From Amyloporia xantha (taxonomy: Eukaryota; Basidiomycota; Agaricomycetes; Polyporales; Adustoporiaceae), in the NCBI GenBank assembly GCA_036971615.1, contig JAYKKR010000003.1:1860001-1924000 (forward strand): 64,000 nt of DNA. The letters run 5' to 3'. Below are positions 41,854 to 55,300 of this stretch, piece by piece. Under the pieces are notes generated by a model, which searched no databases, was not told the origin of the DNA, and saw nothing but the letters and a program-made list of their open reading frames with translations. Position 1 is the stretch's first letter. Each line of letters starts with the position of its first letter. A program made the translations under genes and the position numbers.

Positions 41854-41936
41854 TGGTTCAATCCGGGCTCGAACCGGAGACCTCCTGTGATCATCTCATG
41901 TGAGACAGACGTGATAACCAACTACACCATTGAACC
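41854..41936 (-). tRNA. tRNA-Val (anticodon CAC), 9-nt intron
   Basis: The minus strand folds into a complete cloverleaf: acceptor GGTTCAA/TTGAACC, A box TGGTGTAGTTGG, B box GGTTCGAGCCC, and anticodon stem TCTGT/ACAGG. The loop holds CT-CAC-A followed by a 9-nt insertion one base 3' of the anticodon, the canonical intron position. The final A (41854) is the discriminator. Confidence 0.9.
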
Positions 41937-43574
41937 GATACGGATGGTGGCCCAATATGTAATTAAATAATTACTCTACCTTTTTTGTCAATCCAGACAG
42001 ACGCGCCCACGTGATGCTTGCGGGTAGTGACATTCTGAAAGTCTCTTCGCCACTTTCTCCAGCTCATCATGACCTACTCTATCTTAGGTTTGGGAGAACG
42101 GTTGTGCATACACTCTTCACATGTGGTCTCATGCAATTCATTCGGAAGGCCAGGTACTATGAACGTTCAGCTATTCTAGGCGCTTGACATACCCGTCGTG
42201 GACAGCACCGAGGCCACATTTCGTCGAGCTGGATAAAGCATAACGACCCAGAACGAATGATATATGGAGTACCCGCTAGTATTTTTATGGTCAAGCCGGG
42301 TCTATTGGACGGTACTACCCATCGATATGGGCGCTCTCGGTGGTTCGAGTCTGAAATATCAACTAATTCTGTTGCTCTTTTGGACACTAGTTTACCTTGC
42401 GCTCCTGCCAGATGCGTGCATAGTCTTCCGGAATGAACACAGCCGGCAAACATGTGCACAAGCAACCAATGGCATAATCGGGATCTTTTCGGCATTCAAG
42501 GGTTCTTACTTCTCAGATACGTCCCGCCAGATCAGCGCTGTGTGACCGTCTCTGCCTAAATTTGATCTGCTTTTCAGACTGGCAGGTCTTCCAGGTTTAA
42601 TTACATGTCAAGACATCCGTAGAACTTCTGCAACCGCTACATATATTTATTTAGGATGCCGGACGACGATGGTCTTACGACGCTATAGCAAATCCGCTCC
42701 ACGGTTTGTGATGATACGTTTGCACAAATGCTCGCGCCTGTCGTAACTACATCACCTTGACATTCGTGTGTTGGTTTACTTGTGACCTGAATCAGACGGA
42801 ATCAGCCAAGCTTGGTACGGCTTCTTGAGATTTTGTTTGTTCTTTTGGAAGTAGTCTCTTTGACGGATTTTACTTGACGCAGTCACGGTATTGACATGTA
42901 GTCTGTTGCTCTGCTAAGGTGTGAACATCACAGATTGGATTTCATGCTTGCATGATTGAAAGAAGCTACCCGTCAGTTGGCTATCGCCTGATTTCTGTGT
43001 CTCATTTTGATACAATCCTTTTCAAAAATGTGCTGACCAATGCATATCAGTATGAACCCACTGTTTTCACGGATGTTAGGGGCACTGCGACTTTTAGATC
43101 CTATTGACGAGAAAAGGTACCTCGCCTGTAGAACACATTTACACGTTGCACGCGCTGGCACGTTTACTTCTTTAACTGCTCGGTTCATGCTCACACCCCC
43201 TGCTTCTAATAGATATGGACTCTAACTTGCTCTGCTCCGAAGTTCCGAAGCATATAGTTCCTCTCTCGACCGGCCTAGGCGAAATACGACCTAACTTCCC
43301 ACCATTACGACTTCCCTGCATCCAGCAATAATTGAAAGCCAATTTTATTGGCTCGTTTAGTGTGACCAGCGTTTTGTACGGCAATCCTCGTGCCTAGGTC
43401 TGCGGACATCATTTGTGACCGTTGCATTTCGTTAACAACGTCTCCACAGTGCTTTCGAATTTTTCAGGCTGACGACAGGTAGGCGAGAAGTTGGAGCCTA
43501 TCTGTATTTAAAGGATAACGCACGGTTGAAGCTTTACCCTCCCTCGACACTCATCCATCGTACCCGTCACCACC
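41937..43574. other. Gene-poor region
   Basis: Only short frames without motifs (e.g. 42157-42495 -, 42264-42545 +, 43172-43384 -). The last 100 bp contain the promoter of the next gene. Confidence 0.4.
43505..43512 (+). promoter_or_regulatory. TATA-like box of the cyclopropane-synthase-like gene
   Basis: TATTTAAA lies 63 bp upstream of the start codon at 43575, followed by a pyrimidine-rich leader (CTCCCTCGACACTCATCC). Placement fits a core promoter; no experimental support. Confidence 0.35.
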
Positions 43575-45453
43575 ATGGTTCTCGCCACTCCACATCCTCC
43601 TTCAGCTGGCGACTCTTCTTCTTTAGTCCACCAACCCTTCAACGCTCGTGTCTGGTTGAGCTCTTTAGGTGCGTGAGCTTTCTCACACAATTGCTCGCCG
43701 ACTGGTTTTTATTTTCAGTCGCAGCGCGATCGTCCATTCTCAATGTATTCAAAGAATCGATAACACGTGGATCGATCGAAATTGAAGAGGCCACAAAGGT
43801 CACTCGTTACGGAACATACAACGAAGGGTGCAAGGCCCCGCGTCTCAAAGTGCTCGCAGATGGCTTTTGGATACGGGTTTTCATGTGGGTCAATTTTTAC
43901 TCCGTGTCATAATTTTCATACACTCAACGGTGAATAGTTCTGGAGGGCTTGGTTGTCAGTAACACATACCCCAATTTGTCCCGCTTGGACTGATATACAC
44001 CGGACGCACCAGTTAGCGAAGCATACATGATGGGCGAGATCAAAAGCGATGACTTGACCGCGATACTAGAGGCCAGTGGACATGTGGCTCCCATCGTTTT
44101 TCATAGACTGATATCTCACATATAGCTTTTCATTGACAATCTCACTGGGGTTTCCAAAATGTCATCCGTCTATACTCGTATCTCCGCAATGGTGACGAGC
44201 TTGTCGAATGCCTATTTTAGACAAAGCCGCTCGATGGCTCGGCTGAATGCCAACATTAGTTATGATCAGTCTAATGAGCTCTTCAAGGTATGCATTCGCT
44301 ACTTCTATTGAGTTACGGGTGCATGTCTTAAGAATAATTGCAGGCATTTCTCAGCAAGGAAATGATGTATTCTTGCGCTTTGTGGGACGATGAGCAAGGC
44401 GGAGTAAACGGCGACCTTGCATCCAGTCCCATTGTGATGGACGGCCTGGAGTCGGCGCAGCAGCGCAAGATTCACCATGTGTTGCAGCAAGCGCGACTGC
44501 GTCCAGGTTATCGGATATTGGAGTTTGGTTCGGGTTGGGGCGGGCTCGCTATAGAGGTATTCCATTCTACAATATGTCAGCGGTGTTGAATCTGTGCTAA
44601 AATCATCAGGCTGCAAGATGCTATGGGTGCGAGGTGGATACACTCACATTGTCGGTCGAGCAAAAGGCCCTTGCGGAAGAACGCATCAAAGATGCTGGAT
44701 TAGAAGGCCTCATTCGTGTCCATCTTCTCGACTATCGTGATATCCCTGAGGAATTTGAGCATGCGTTCGACGCGTTCATTAGCATCGAGATGATCGAACA
44801 CGTCGGTCCAAAGGTAAGATTAGTCTAATCTTGAAAGTAGGGAGAGGTTGACCCATGATGGCAGCACTATAACACGTACTTCAAACTCGTAGACTTCGCT
44901 CTCAAGAAACGAAACGCGACCGCCGTAGTGTCTTCCAGCACGTTCCCAGAGGCGCGTTATAGCGACTATCAGTACGTTGATTGATTCTTATTGTTTTAAA
45001 TTCCTTTAACGATTTGCTAAATTCCTATCTATGTCACAGACCAGAGGACTTCATGCGAAAATACATGTGGCCGGGCGCGTGTCTACCAAGTGCAACGGTC
45101 CTCATCAACGCTGCTCACACTGGTTCTCAAGGTCGTTTGACTGTCGATAGAATCGAAAACCATGCAGCTCGTACGTCGTTCCACTTCCCCTTGCCTTATC
45201 TTACAGAAAGCCGTATGCGATTTACCCAGACTATCCCCGTACCCTACGAACTTGGGACCGCCGTCTGAAGGCTAATCTGCGACAGGATATCATTGCACAG
45301 TCGCATCCTGCGCTGCGAGATAACGCCCAGTTTGGGATATTTATGAGGAAGTGGGAGTATCAGTTCGCATATGCGTCATCAGGCTTCGCGAAAGGTTATC
45401 TCACTTGCCACATGTTGACATTCATCCGTACGGTGGGGATTTCTAACCACTAA
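43575..45453 (+). CDS. Cyclopropane-fatty-acyl-phospholipid synthase-like methyltransferase
   Basis: Ten exons (first 43575-43668, last 45230-45453) join to about 462 residues. The enzyme class transfers a methylene group from S-adenosylmethionine to a double bond of phospholipid acyl chains. Landmarks are IEIEEATKVTRYG, ISGGLGFSEAYMMGEI, LFIDNLTGVSKMSS, the SAM site ILEFGSGWGGLAIE, VDTLTLSVEQKALAEERI, LLDYRDIPEEF, ISIEMIEHVGPK with the catalytic Glu/His region, and a C-terminal NHAAHYPRTLRTWDRRLKAN. Intron 9 was set at 45171-45229 because it restores that conserved HYPRTL stretch. Basidiomycetes use such an enzyme (Coprinopsis cfs1) in defence against fungivorous nematodes; whether this is an orthologue is inference. 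No frame defects. Confidence 0.88.
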
Positions 45454-45873
45454 TCAGAACCGGTACTAACATTTGTGGGCTCCATGACAGGATGACCCCC
45501 CGTTAGTGCCCTCAACAAGCTCGAGGTCTTGAGAATGTAGGATTCGACCAACTCCATTTTTGCCGCATCATAAATGGACAATTAGATGCCGGGTCAAGTA
45601 GACTCGCAGTCTTACTGTTATATCGTAGTTGAGAAAACAGCAGCCCCGGTCGTATAAGTCTGCGATACTAATCATTGCCCTAGTTATACACCGTTTAACG
45701 TACAAAACAACATTCAACTCCGTCCAGACGTGTAGCTAAACTGTAAGAGTCCAAACTTGTTTATAAATTTATCCCTCTCTTACAAGCTGCGCGAGTTCTG
45801 CCCAAGAACCAAAAAATCAGTTACTCTACCCGTCAACCTCAGGGACTCGGGACGTTGTATCCACCTTCATAAA
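45454..45873. other. Convergent 3' intergenic region
   Basis: Between the 3' ends of the cyclopropane-synthase-like gene and the F-box gene. No gene or repeat seen. Confidence 0.4.
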
Positions 45874-46931
45874 TTAGAAAGTCCATTTCTTATCTTGTAG
45901 AACCCATAATCTGCCCTCCGGTAATATGATGGTCCTGAGAGTCGGGCACGAGCCGTGCCAATGCGTAACAATGTCATGATCGTCGCCAAACGAGGTTCCG
46001 AAACCAGACATGAACGTGATGTTTCGCAGCTCCGAGAATTTGGACAATGCAGGCGCGAAGTCGAGAAGAATTTGCTGTATGGGTCAAGTCTTAGTTCGAC
46101 CTTTTGCAAATAATAGGTGATATGAGTACTCACATGATCGTAGCGCCCCCCAAACATAACGAAATGTAGAGACTCGAGCTGCGGGAAACGCGCGACAATT
46201 GCGTAAAGTAGCTCGAGTGGCCGCATGTCATCCAGTGATAGAATAATGAGTCGCTGGATGATCGTGCTGGATAGCTTGAGCATGTCCAAGGGGGCGAATT
46301 CGTCGCCTGGAAAGATTGTTATCGATGCAGCCTCAATGGGCCTCCCTGCGACTATCTGCTCGAGGATGCTCAACCCCGCGTGGATCGAGCGAAACGACGT
46401 GAGACGCGGTAGAGCAGAACGCGAGATCACGAATGGCGAGTTGGTCTGGAAGCCATTTAAGCTCAGTTCCTCCAACAAGGGCTGTGTCTCCAAAAAGCGC
46501 GCCATGGGCTCATCGCAGCGTGCAGATGTTATCAGCGTGCGCAATGAGAAGCTTGTGCCATAAAAGAGCCATGCAAATGGGAATTGACTGTCGTGGGGTG
46601 AGAGCTCGATAGTGAGGTGCTGAAGTGACTTCATCTGCTGTAAAACGCTCTGCAACAATCGAAGGAAGTTTCCAATAACCCGATTGGTCGACAAGTTGAT
46701 TGTGAGGCTGTGCACAAGTACCGCGTTGTTTGGGTTAGAGGCAAGAGACGTGAGACAAGCGACACAGCGCGGAGGGGGCATCTTCGGAATGTCATGATAC
46801 AAGGCGCGCACACCAAGTGCCTGGAAGAGGCTGTTTGTTCTCAGGACGGAAGAGAGCTGCCCATGGGGGACCTCCTGGATGATGAGGTCGATGATCTCAA
46901 TGGGTAAGGTAGGGAAGTTGAGGCTGCTCAT
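45874..46931 (-). CDS. F-box/LRR-like protein
   Basis: Exon 1 (46134-46931) and exon 2 (45874-46074) join in frame to 332 residues. The start MSSLNFPTLPIEIIDLIIQEV is a typical Agaricomycete F-box (LP.EI.D.II). Leucine-rich segments follow (LQHLTIEL, LLEELSLNGFQ, LPRLTSFRSI, FPQLESLHFVMFGG) and the spliced end reads QILLDFAPALSKFSELRNITF..LPEGRLWVLQDKKWTF. F-box proteins recruit substrates to SCF ubiquitin ligases via Skp1. Such genes are numerous in basidiomycetes and the target is unknown. The frame stays open upstream to 47087 but the F-box starts at 46931. Confidence 0.75.
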
Positions 46932-47255
46932 GACTGAACGAGGTGAACAAGGTACTGGGACTGTTGGACAGACTCCGCCACTCGGTGGCACTTCCAAGTT
47001 CGTCTCGTTTATACGACTGTTCCAGTCACGTGTCACTTTGCTCAAACTACGACGACTTAGAACACGAGGAATTTCAGGAATGCACAACAGATATTTCTTT
47101 ATTTTGCATCATAAAGATACTGAAGCTGTGAGGTAGCAAATGTGCAATGATGCAAGTGGATGAATGAGTGTGTAAGTTCCTGCACAATTGTTAGCACAGC
47201 GCACACGCCTAGCGGTCAATTACGAAGTGCACCGTGATCAGCAAAAGTGCAGATA

Positions 47256-48344
47256 CTGTACCATTTCGACCACTAGTTCAGTCACATGTCACGGACCCCT
47301 CTGAACTGGGCTTTGAGTTCAAAAATCACGGTCACAAATGAAATTGAACTCGTCCCCAGGTCATTTGTCACGGGCCGAAAAACAATGATTTTCGACTCGT
47401 TTCAGGCTTAGAAAATGCACGAAATGCGTTCAGGACCTTTCTAAAATGTGGTAGAGCACTACAAATAAGTAATTTTTTTAAAAATCTAGTCCAACTTCCT
47501 CCTCTTCCCCTTCCGGTCAGAACTCTCCCAGCTGCTTTCTGCCGCAGGCCAAGATACGCCACAATCCATAATTTCCAAATCGTCCAGAATGCTGAGATCG
47601 TATGCAGATAGATCATCTGTAAGGTTAGAGGTGTGACCGCGAACATTCAAGTCGGCTCGAACGTCTGAGACCGGCGGAGGATCTTGTACGAATACAAGAC
47701 TTTCGTGGTCAAGTTCTTCAATCACCATGCTCGCCGACAGCGTGCCATCATCGCCGATAATATATCCAACAGGAGCCATTTTGTTCCAGCTGGGCCCGTT
47801 TGAACATGCTCCAAGACGGCACTCAGCGGAACGCTGGTGTCATCGGCTCCTTCCGAGTCGTCGAAAGGAGGCTCCTCCACTCCTGTAGGAAGATTCGGCT
47901 CATCCTTGCGTCCATTTATACGCCGCCATACTTCTGGTTCATAAAGTTCAATGACGGCACACAGCAGTCTACCGTGAGCTTGTAGGGTGGATATAGCAGC
48001 ACACAGTGAGCTGGCAGATAGATACTGGTGACGCCATAGGGCTCCGACGCTAAAGTAACACAGACATAAAATAATTACACATTTTCGGCCCAATTTTGCT
48101 CAATATCTAGCTGCGGACGAGCGGAACGACTTGCTAGCCTCATGCAAATCCGTCGGAATCCAGACCCGAAGACAATGTCACACCTGCCGCCGCGCCAGCG
48201 GTAGTTCAGCCACATATATGTCACGACCCCCCTTGAACTGAACTGGGTGTCCTGTCACTGGTCACATCCGCTCCTGAACTCATGAACTGGCCAAATTTTC
48301 TGTCACATGTCACAGTGCCTGAACTGGTGGTCGAAATGGTACAG
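47256..48344. mobile_element. 1.09-kb TIR element flanked by TA dinucleotides
   Basis: Inverted ends of about 30 bp (CTGTACCATTTCGACCAC.AGTTCAG.CAC) lie at 47256 and 48344, each flanked by TA (47254-47255, 48345-48346), as in Tc1/mariner-type insertions. Subterminal CATGTCAC/GTGACATG and GAACTG motifs are repeated. No DDE/D transposase motif is readable in the interior, so it is probably non-autonomous. Confidence 0.65.
47486..48093 (-). pseudogene. Coding remnant inside the TA-flanked element
   Basis: Two overlapping minus frames (47722-48093 with LYEPEVWRRINGRKDEP and EEPPFDDSEGADD; 47486-47779 with DLSILDDLEIMD ending KGKRRKLD) look protein-like: acidic and ending with a basic nuclear-localisation-like tail. 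They are interrupted relative to each other and match no family I know. They may be a captured host gene fragment or part of a transposon accessory protein. Confidence 0.35.
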
Positions 48345-50367
48345 TAGATTGCCTAGCACGGAGTGGTAGGTCAGACGCGGCCCGGTAGATCATGCTCGGA
48401 AAAGTCCGGCAATGCTAGATAAATGCAAGGCGTCCTCGGGGTGGATTGACAAGTCTTTGAGGTATTGGGTAAGGGTTTCCCAGAGTAGACATTTCATAGC
48501 CAGGATGGCTCGGAAATGCCTATGTTTTCAGTCATAGAATGGGTGCTGCTCGCATCTTGCATAAGTAGATCGGAGCACCAATGACATGGCATAAAATTAT
48601 ATGTGTGTATGCACATCGTGTTATTCGTACGTGCTGTATACTGTAATTACAAGCCGTCCAAGTATCAGAATTGAGTTTCATAACATGAAAATAAGGAGTT
48701 CTGCTAAGAACGAGACGAAGTGCATTTTCGTTTAAATAACCAGGAATGAAATTTCTCTATCCAATTTGTGGTCATCAGAGGGAGAAACAGCTTGACACAC
48801 CTTCAGAGAAGCGTGATCAGCAGCCACCTTCTCATCCTCGCCATCCCAACCATCCTCCAAGTATGCTAATCGCTCCTACCCGAGGCCATTCTCTAGACAC
48901 GCTCAAGGCAAAAATTTGCAAGATGTCTCAAACTCACCTGACGGTGCCCTCATGCTAATACGGAGAGGCAATCTTGACCAACGACCTTCGGTCGTTCGGA
49001 AGAGCGAGGAGAAGGAGTCGAGTGTCAAAGCCAATTGGAAGTATGTATTCAAGTATTGTCAGACCAGAAAATCTTTGTCGAGTCTTGGCTAGCTTTCGTA
49101 GTTGCGAGACTTTCACCAGAAGATATGAGAAAAAGCAGGGCTCGAGGGGTTGTATGTGTCTGAACCAGTGAACTTGAAGGTCCTCAGCGATGGGATGGCA
49201 GACATGTGACTCCGACGCGTCGCTGCAATGACGTAACGCGTCAAGCTTTCAAGGCGCGTCCGATGTTCTCCGAAGTTTCTTGCTATAAGAAGCGCGATTG
49301 AACGGTTCGACGACCCAAAACAAACTTGATTTCTTACTACCACCATCTGCATTATCGACTGTCCACTATTCACATCCTGGATTTCTCCTTTTTGCCTCTA
49401 TTCTGCCGGAGTCGTCAATTTGGTGTGCCTGCTGCAGAGCCGGGCCCGTCTTGTATACCGTAAGCTGCACGCTTGCTGTGCCATGAGCGGGACATTATTC
49501 TTACACTTTTCGCACCACAGAATGTAGGAATATGTTTCTTTTTTATAATTTTATACAGCTGCGTAGAACACGTACACTGCACATCCTGAGTGTCGCGTTA
49601 TATGTGCATATATGGAGCGACATAGGCGCATATATTACCATGTAAGTTCTTCACCAGCCCCATCTGACAGATAGCTGTTGATATTTTTTCTGCATTTTAT
49701 AGTGTCCGCCTCTACGTCGCTGAGCCAACTCCATTCCCATAACGGTCGACCTATAGGTGGCGGGCGGGATGACTGGCGCACTGCATCTCGAGACGAGTGA
49801 CCATATGGATTATTGATATTTTACTACCGTGCTTATAATTAGCACCAAGTTTGAGTATTACACTACCTATATACAACTATATAACATGCATTTTCATCCA
49901 ATTGCATCAACAACGTTGCATACAATGATAGTCAGGCAGTTTTCATATCGGCAACTGGTTGTGCAGGCGTTTCCCAATTCGCCAAGCACAGTTCAAGCAT
50001 GTTCAGACATTTCCCAATCGGTGATCTTCTCGAGCGGAGCTTGTGTCATCGCGTTACCCCTGGTGAGGAAGGACAAGCGGTAATCTACTCAATGGGATAG
50101 ATGTTAATTACAAAGAACCTGTCACCGGACAGGTTTGGTAGGTGAGGCAGGTATGGTTTATCTACGTAGTTTAACTTAGTTTACCGTTTCGGGCTTTTGC
50201 TGATGTCACCTCCTATGCGACGACGTTAAATTGTTACCGGGGTGAGTTTTCCACAGCAACAACGAACGACCCAACCTGAATCACTCTGGAGACTCGCGCG
50301 AATTAATATGTTAAAGAGATTATAAGATTCCAAGAAATATCGTAGATAACTCAAAACAATTAATGCA
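48345..50367. other. Gene-poor region
   Basis: Short frames only (48746-48958, 49298-49486, 49829-50083), none with motifs. The right end is the 3' flank of ERG25. Confidence 0.4.
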
Positions 50368-51578
50368 TCATGCAGTCTTCTCTTTGCCATACCGGTACGA
50401 CTCGGCTTGTGCCTCAGCCTTAACACCCTCAGCCTCGACCTCCGAAAGCATCTGCTTCTCCATCGCTGCGAACTCCTCCTTGCTAACGTTGGCCTTCTTC
50501 ATCGCAGTTACACGCTGACGGTACTGGCGGTACTTGTCATCCGTGCCGAAGAGACGGTCACACCACCGGAACGACGTCGAGAAGTTGTTCACGAACGCCA
50601 TGTGGTGGAAGTCGTGGTGTTCAGCACCTGACCAGAACGGCAGGATGTGCTGCAGCGACCAAGGGAAATCTGCAATATTTTGCCGTGTCAACAGTGTCAA
50701 AATCAACAGCACCGCATTTGACTCACCATAGCCGCTGTGCGCATCGACCGCCTGGAATAGACGAAGGGTAATCCAGACATACATGGTGAAGATGTGCAGA
50801 TCGCGAGCGAAGTAACAGTAGAGGAGAGGTCCAGCGATGGTACCGGTTCCGAGGATCATGACCTCAGCAGGGTGAGCGTACTCCGCAGCAAGCCCGAAGG
50901 GAGCAGAGTACTTGTGGTGAATTTTGTGGATGTGCTTGTACAGAGGTCCCCAGTGAAGAGCCTGGTGAGCTGCGGAACCAATCAACAAGAGCAACACAGC
51001 AGGAAAATAAGTGGACAAACCGAAGTAGTGGAACATGTCCTCGAATACGAAGAAGAACGCGATTTGAGGAGCCATGATCTTCCATGACGGGAACGGTACC
51101 TGCCACGTTGTCATGTTGAACATCTCTGCCATTGGGTGGAAAAACCAAATCTGGACACAAGTAAATTTGTAAGTCAAATGACCATCGAAGCCAGCACCGG
51201 CAACTGACCATGGGAAGCTCAATCGTGAAATGCGAGTAGAGAACGAGCTTAGTACACTCCCATTGCTCCTGCGCTGACGGAACCTTGTTAGCCTGGAGCT
51301 TCCACTGCCGGAAGTACGGAATGGAGTCGATGATGATCCACGGGATACAACGGCCGAAATAGACGATCTGAGGGGACGAGGTGAGGACACGGCATACGAC
51401 TTCCAAATGCTGAACACACCTCGTGAAGAAGGAAGCTCATGAGACCAGTCGCAATCACCGGGTTGCCAATCCATAGGTACCAAGCAGCCCACTGAGTTTC
51501 GACCCAGTTCAACTTGCTGAAGTCGGTGTCGGCATACAAGACATCCGCTGACTGGTATACAGGAGCTGATGAATTCAT
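50368..51578 (-). CDS. ERG25: C-4 methylsterol oxidase
   Basis: This ER membrane non-heme di-iron enzyme oxidises the C-4 methyl groups of 4,4-dimethylzymosterol in ergosterol synthesis. Four exons (51420-51578, 51209-51367, 50727-51150, 50368-50669) give 347 residues, within the family's usual size. Histidine boxes are visible: HQALHW, HKIHH and HHDFHH, with a further HEIVYF region. Hydrophobic segments cover the N-terminal third and the AGPLLYCYF region. The C-terminus is charged ([16 protein letters not shown]). All junctions keep frame. The gene is divergent from URA2 with a shared upstream region of 779 bp. Confidence 0.95.
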
Positions 51579-52357
51579 CGTGCCGAAGTAAAGAGTGACA
51601 ACAACAGGACAACCACTGCACAGTCCTGTCGGTGGGAAGGAGACAAGAGAGCTGTGGGACGCCCCTGGTGCCGTGAGCTGAAGATATATTCCCGGGAGGG
51701 GTGGTACGATGGATACCAGTGGAAAATTATTTAGTAGAGGAAATATTACATAACGTTATGTAACACATAACATGCGTGATCGGCCGCCGTAATGTTTCGT
51801 ACTTCACAAAGTTCACATTGGACGAGACATATGGGTGTGATCCTAATTTACACAAAAAACCTCTTGTGATTGAGAATTGAAGAGTCTGAAGTTCAGCGGA
51901 CGCAATGCCTAGCGCTCGCTTTTCAGAGGTCAAAATGGCCAAATTCGGTAAGTTAGCTCGTAACCTACGCCGGCAACTTGCGATGGTGGTGGCACAATTT
52001 GGACTAGACGCGCACTAGTGAGGTATCTCAGGACTGTCATTCAACTATGCAATCTATGCTCCTCAAAGGTCAAGCTCAGTGCGCATGCTGCTAAACATTG
52101 TTCGACCTGTCTCAGGTCATGGTATTCGTTAGCTAAGCCCGTTGGACCAGATTCAACCTATGAAGACCCATCGATGGGGCCCCGCTCGCTCCAGCCAAAA
52201 AAATCAATTACGATGAATCACGTGACCGACCACCCAAAGGAAAGGACTTGCCAAATTTTTTCCTCTTCTCCTCTTCCTCTTCACTCGGCTCTCTGGCAGG
52301 ACGAGCGAAGAGGAAGAGTCTATACCTATTCAACTCTCATCGATCCTAAAATCAAGT
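51579..52357. promoter_or_regulatory. Divergent ERG25 / URA2 promoter region
   Basis: This separates the two start codons. A strong pyrimidine tract (TTTTTTCCTCTTCTCCTC.. at about 52257-52292) lies just upstream of URA2. No protein-coding signal. Specific sterol- or pyrimidine-response sites could not be assigned by eye. Confidence 0.45.
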
Positions 52358-55300
52358 ATGGCTCTTTCAAACCCTCCTGCACCTAAAACGGACGTCGTCC
52401 GATCTGTGCTCGCTCGTGCCGCCAGTAATTATCCAAATGGTCTGCCTGCGCCGCCTATCACGCCTGCGCCACACACCGCCGAGGCCGTTCTCGAATTGGC
52501 CGATGGTTCTGCTTTTCGCGGTATCAGCTTCGGCGCTGAGGGCAAGAGTGTAGCAGGAGAATGCGTATTTCAAACCGGTCAGTACAGAAACATGGTCAGA
52601 TTTTGACTGTCTGACCATCTTTACGTGGGTACTAGGTATGGTGGGCTATACCGAGTCCCTGACAGATCCCTCGTACGAAGGCCAGATCCTGGTTCTGACA
52701 TATCCATTGATCGGCAATTACGGCGTACCCTCTCGCCCGAAGTCGAGCTCGGTCGAGGATCTGCCTGTCGACTTCGAGTCCTCGCGCATTCATGTCGCGG
52801 CCGTGGTCGTCGGTTATTACTCGGAGGACTTCAGTCACTTCTTGGCTAGCTCATCTCTAGGCGCATGGCTGAAAGAAAGCGGGGTGCCCGCCATTTACGG
52901 TGTGGACACTCGCGCGGTCACCAAAAAAATTCGAGAGCAGGGCTCGATGCTCGGGAAAATCCTCGCACAGCGCACGGGCCCGCCTGTGCTGGCTGGACGT
53001 TCCCTGCTACCCGCATCGCAGCCTGCCTCGCGTGCGTCTTCACCATCTGGCGCGTTGATCACGAACTGGCGCGAAGATTATGTGGACGTGCCGTTCAGCG
53101 ACCCGAACCAAGACAACCTCGTCGCTGTTGTATCAGTCACGTCCCCTCGGCTGTACAAGCCCGTTGTCCCGCCGCGGATGCATCCGGTGGAGCAAAGACC
53201 ACTGCGCGTGATCGCCGTGGACGTGGGGATGAAGTTCAACCAGATTCGTTGCTTCACTCATCGCGGGGTCGAGTTGAAGGTCGTTCCTTGGGACTATGAC
53301 TATCTCGCTGAGTCGGAAGAGCCATTCGACGGTCTGTTCGTCTCGAACGGTCCGGGCGATCCCACCATGGTGAAACCTACGATCACTCGGCTGGCGAAGG
53401 CAATGGAAAGGGCAGACCGCCCGATCTTTGGTATTTGTCTTGGTCATCAGTTGCTGGCATTAGCAGCAGGCGCGTCGACATCCAAGATGAAGTACGGTAA
53501 CCGCGGACACAACATACCGTGCACGGATGCGCTGAGCGGAAGATGTTACATCACCAGTCAAAATCACGGTTTCCAGGTCGATACTGAGACGCTACCGGAG
53601 GGCTGGAAAGAGCTCTTCCAAAATGCGAATGATGGCAGCAACGAGGGCATTTACTGCGTTGACAAACCATTTTTCTCGGTGCAGTTCCACCCGGAATCGA
53701 CACCAGGGCCGCGTGACACGGAGTTCCTGTTCGACGTCTTCATACAGAATATATTGGACTGTGCAACGACGCGTACGCCTGTCCCGATTACCATGCCGGG
53801 CGGGGCGAAGGAAGACAATGAGAAGCGCGTACCACGCGCGAACGTACAGAAAGGTGCTCGTGCTTGGGTCTGGGGGCTTGTCCATTGGACAGGCCGGCGA
53901 GTTTGACTACTCCGGCTCGCAGGCAATCAAGGCGCTCAAGGGGGAGGGCATCTACACGATCTTGGTGAATCCAAACATTGCGACAATCGCAACATCGCGC
54001 GGTCTTGCGGACAAGGTATACTTCCTTCCCGTGACGCCTGAGTTTGTGCGAAAGATCATCAAATACGAGAAACCGGACGGCATTTACGTCACGTTCGGCG
54101 GGCAGACGGCGCTAAACGTAGGGATCAAGCTGAAGGACGAGTTTGAGGCGCTTGGTGTCAAAGTGCTTGGGACGCCGATCGACACTATCATCACGACAGA
54201 AGATCGCCAGTTGTTTGCGAGCGCCATGGCCGAGATCGGCGAGCGGTGTGCCCAATCGGCCACTGCGACGGCCACGGACGAGGCGGTTGCTGCGGCGAAC
54301 ACGATTGGGTACCCGGTGATAGTGCGTGCAGCATATGCTCTGGGAGGACTCGGATCTGGCTTCGCTCAGAATGAGAAGCAGCTGAAGGCTCTGTGCAGCA
54401 AAGCCTTCGCCACCAGCCCTCAGGTCCTTGTGGAGAAGAGCATGAAAGGCTGGAAGGAGATTGAGTATGAAGTTGTGAGAGATTGTCGCGACAATTGCAT
54501 CACTGTCTGTAATATGGAGGTAGGCTTACGCTTGAGAATCTTTGCCGATTATCTTATTCATCCCATCATAGAATTTCGACCCTCTAGGTATTCACACAGG
54601 TGACTCGATTGTCGTGGCTCCCTCGCAGACGCTTTCGGATGCCGACTATAACATGCTTCGGACGACCGCTATCAATGTCATTCGGCATCTCGGCGTTGTG
54701 GGCGAATGCAACATTCAATACGCACTGAATCCCATTTCTCGAGAATATTGCATTATTGAGGTGAGTTCTCCAGCCCAGTGTTTTTTGTCGCATCCATTGA
54801 ACGGTGTCCCAGGTGAACGCCCGATTGTCCCGATCGTCTGCTCTTGCGTCAAAAGCAACTGGATACCCGCTTGCCTTCATCGCAGCAAAGCTCGGTCTCG
54901 GAATTCCTCTGAACGAGATTAAGAATTCGGTGACCAAGGTCACCAGTGCCTGCTTCGAGCCAAGCTTAGACTATGTCGTCGTCAAAATCCCTCGTTGGGA
55001 TTTGAAGAAGTTTAGCCGCGTCAGCAGACTTCTGAGCAGCAGCATGAAGAGCGTCGGTGAGGTGATGAGTATTGGCCGCACCTTCCAGGAGACTATCCAG
55101 AAAGCTATTCGTGCGATCGACGATCAATTTTCTGGATTTGCAAAGGTTGGCTACGTTTATTTTGAGTCTCGGAAAAGGCTGACAGGCTCTACAATACGCT
55201 AGAATGATTTCGTAGAAGACATCGACGAGGAGCTGATGAACCCAACGGATAAGCGTATCTTTGCCATCGCTGCCGCCTTCTATCGCGGCTACAGCGTCGA

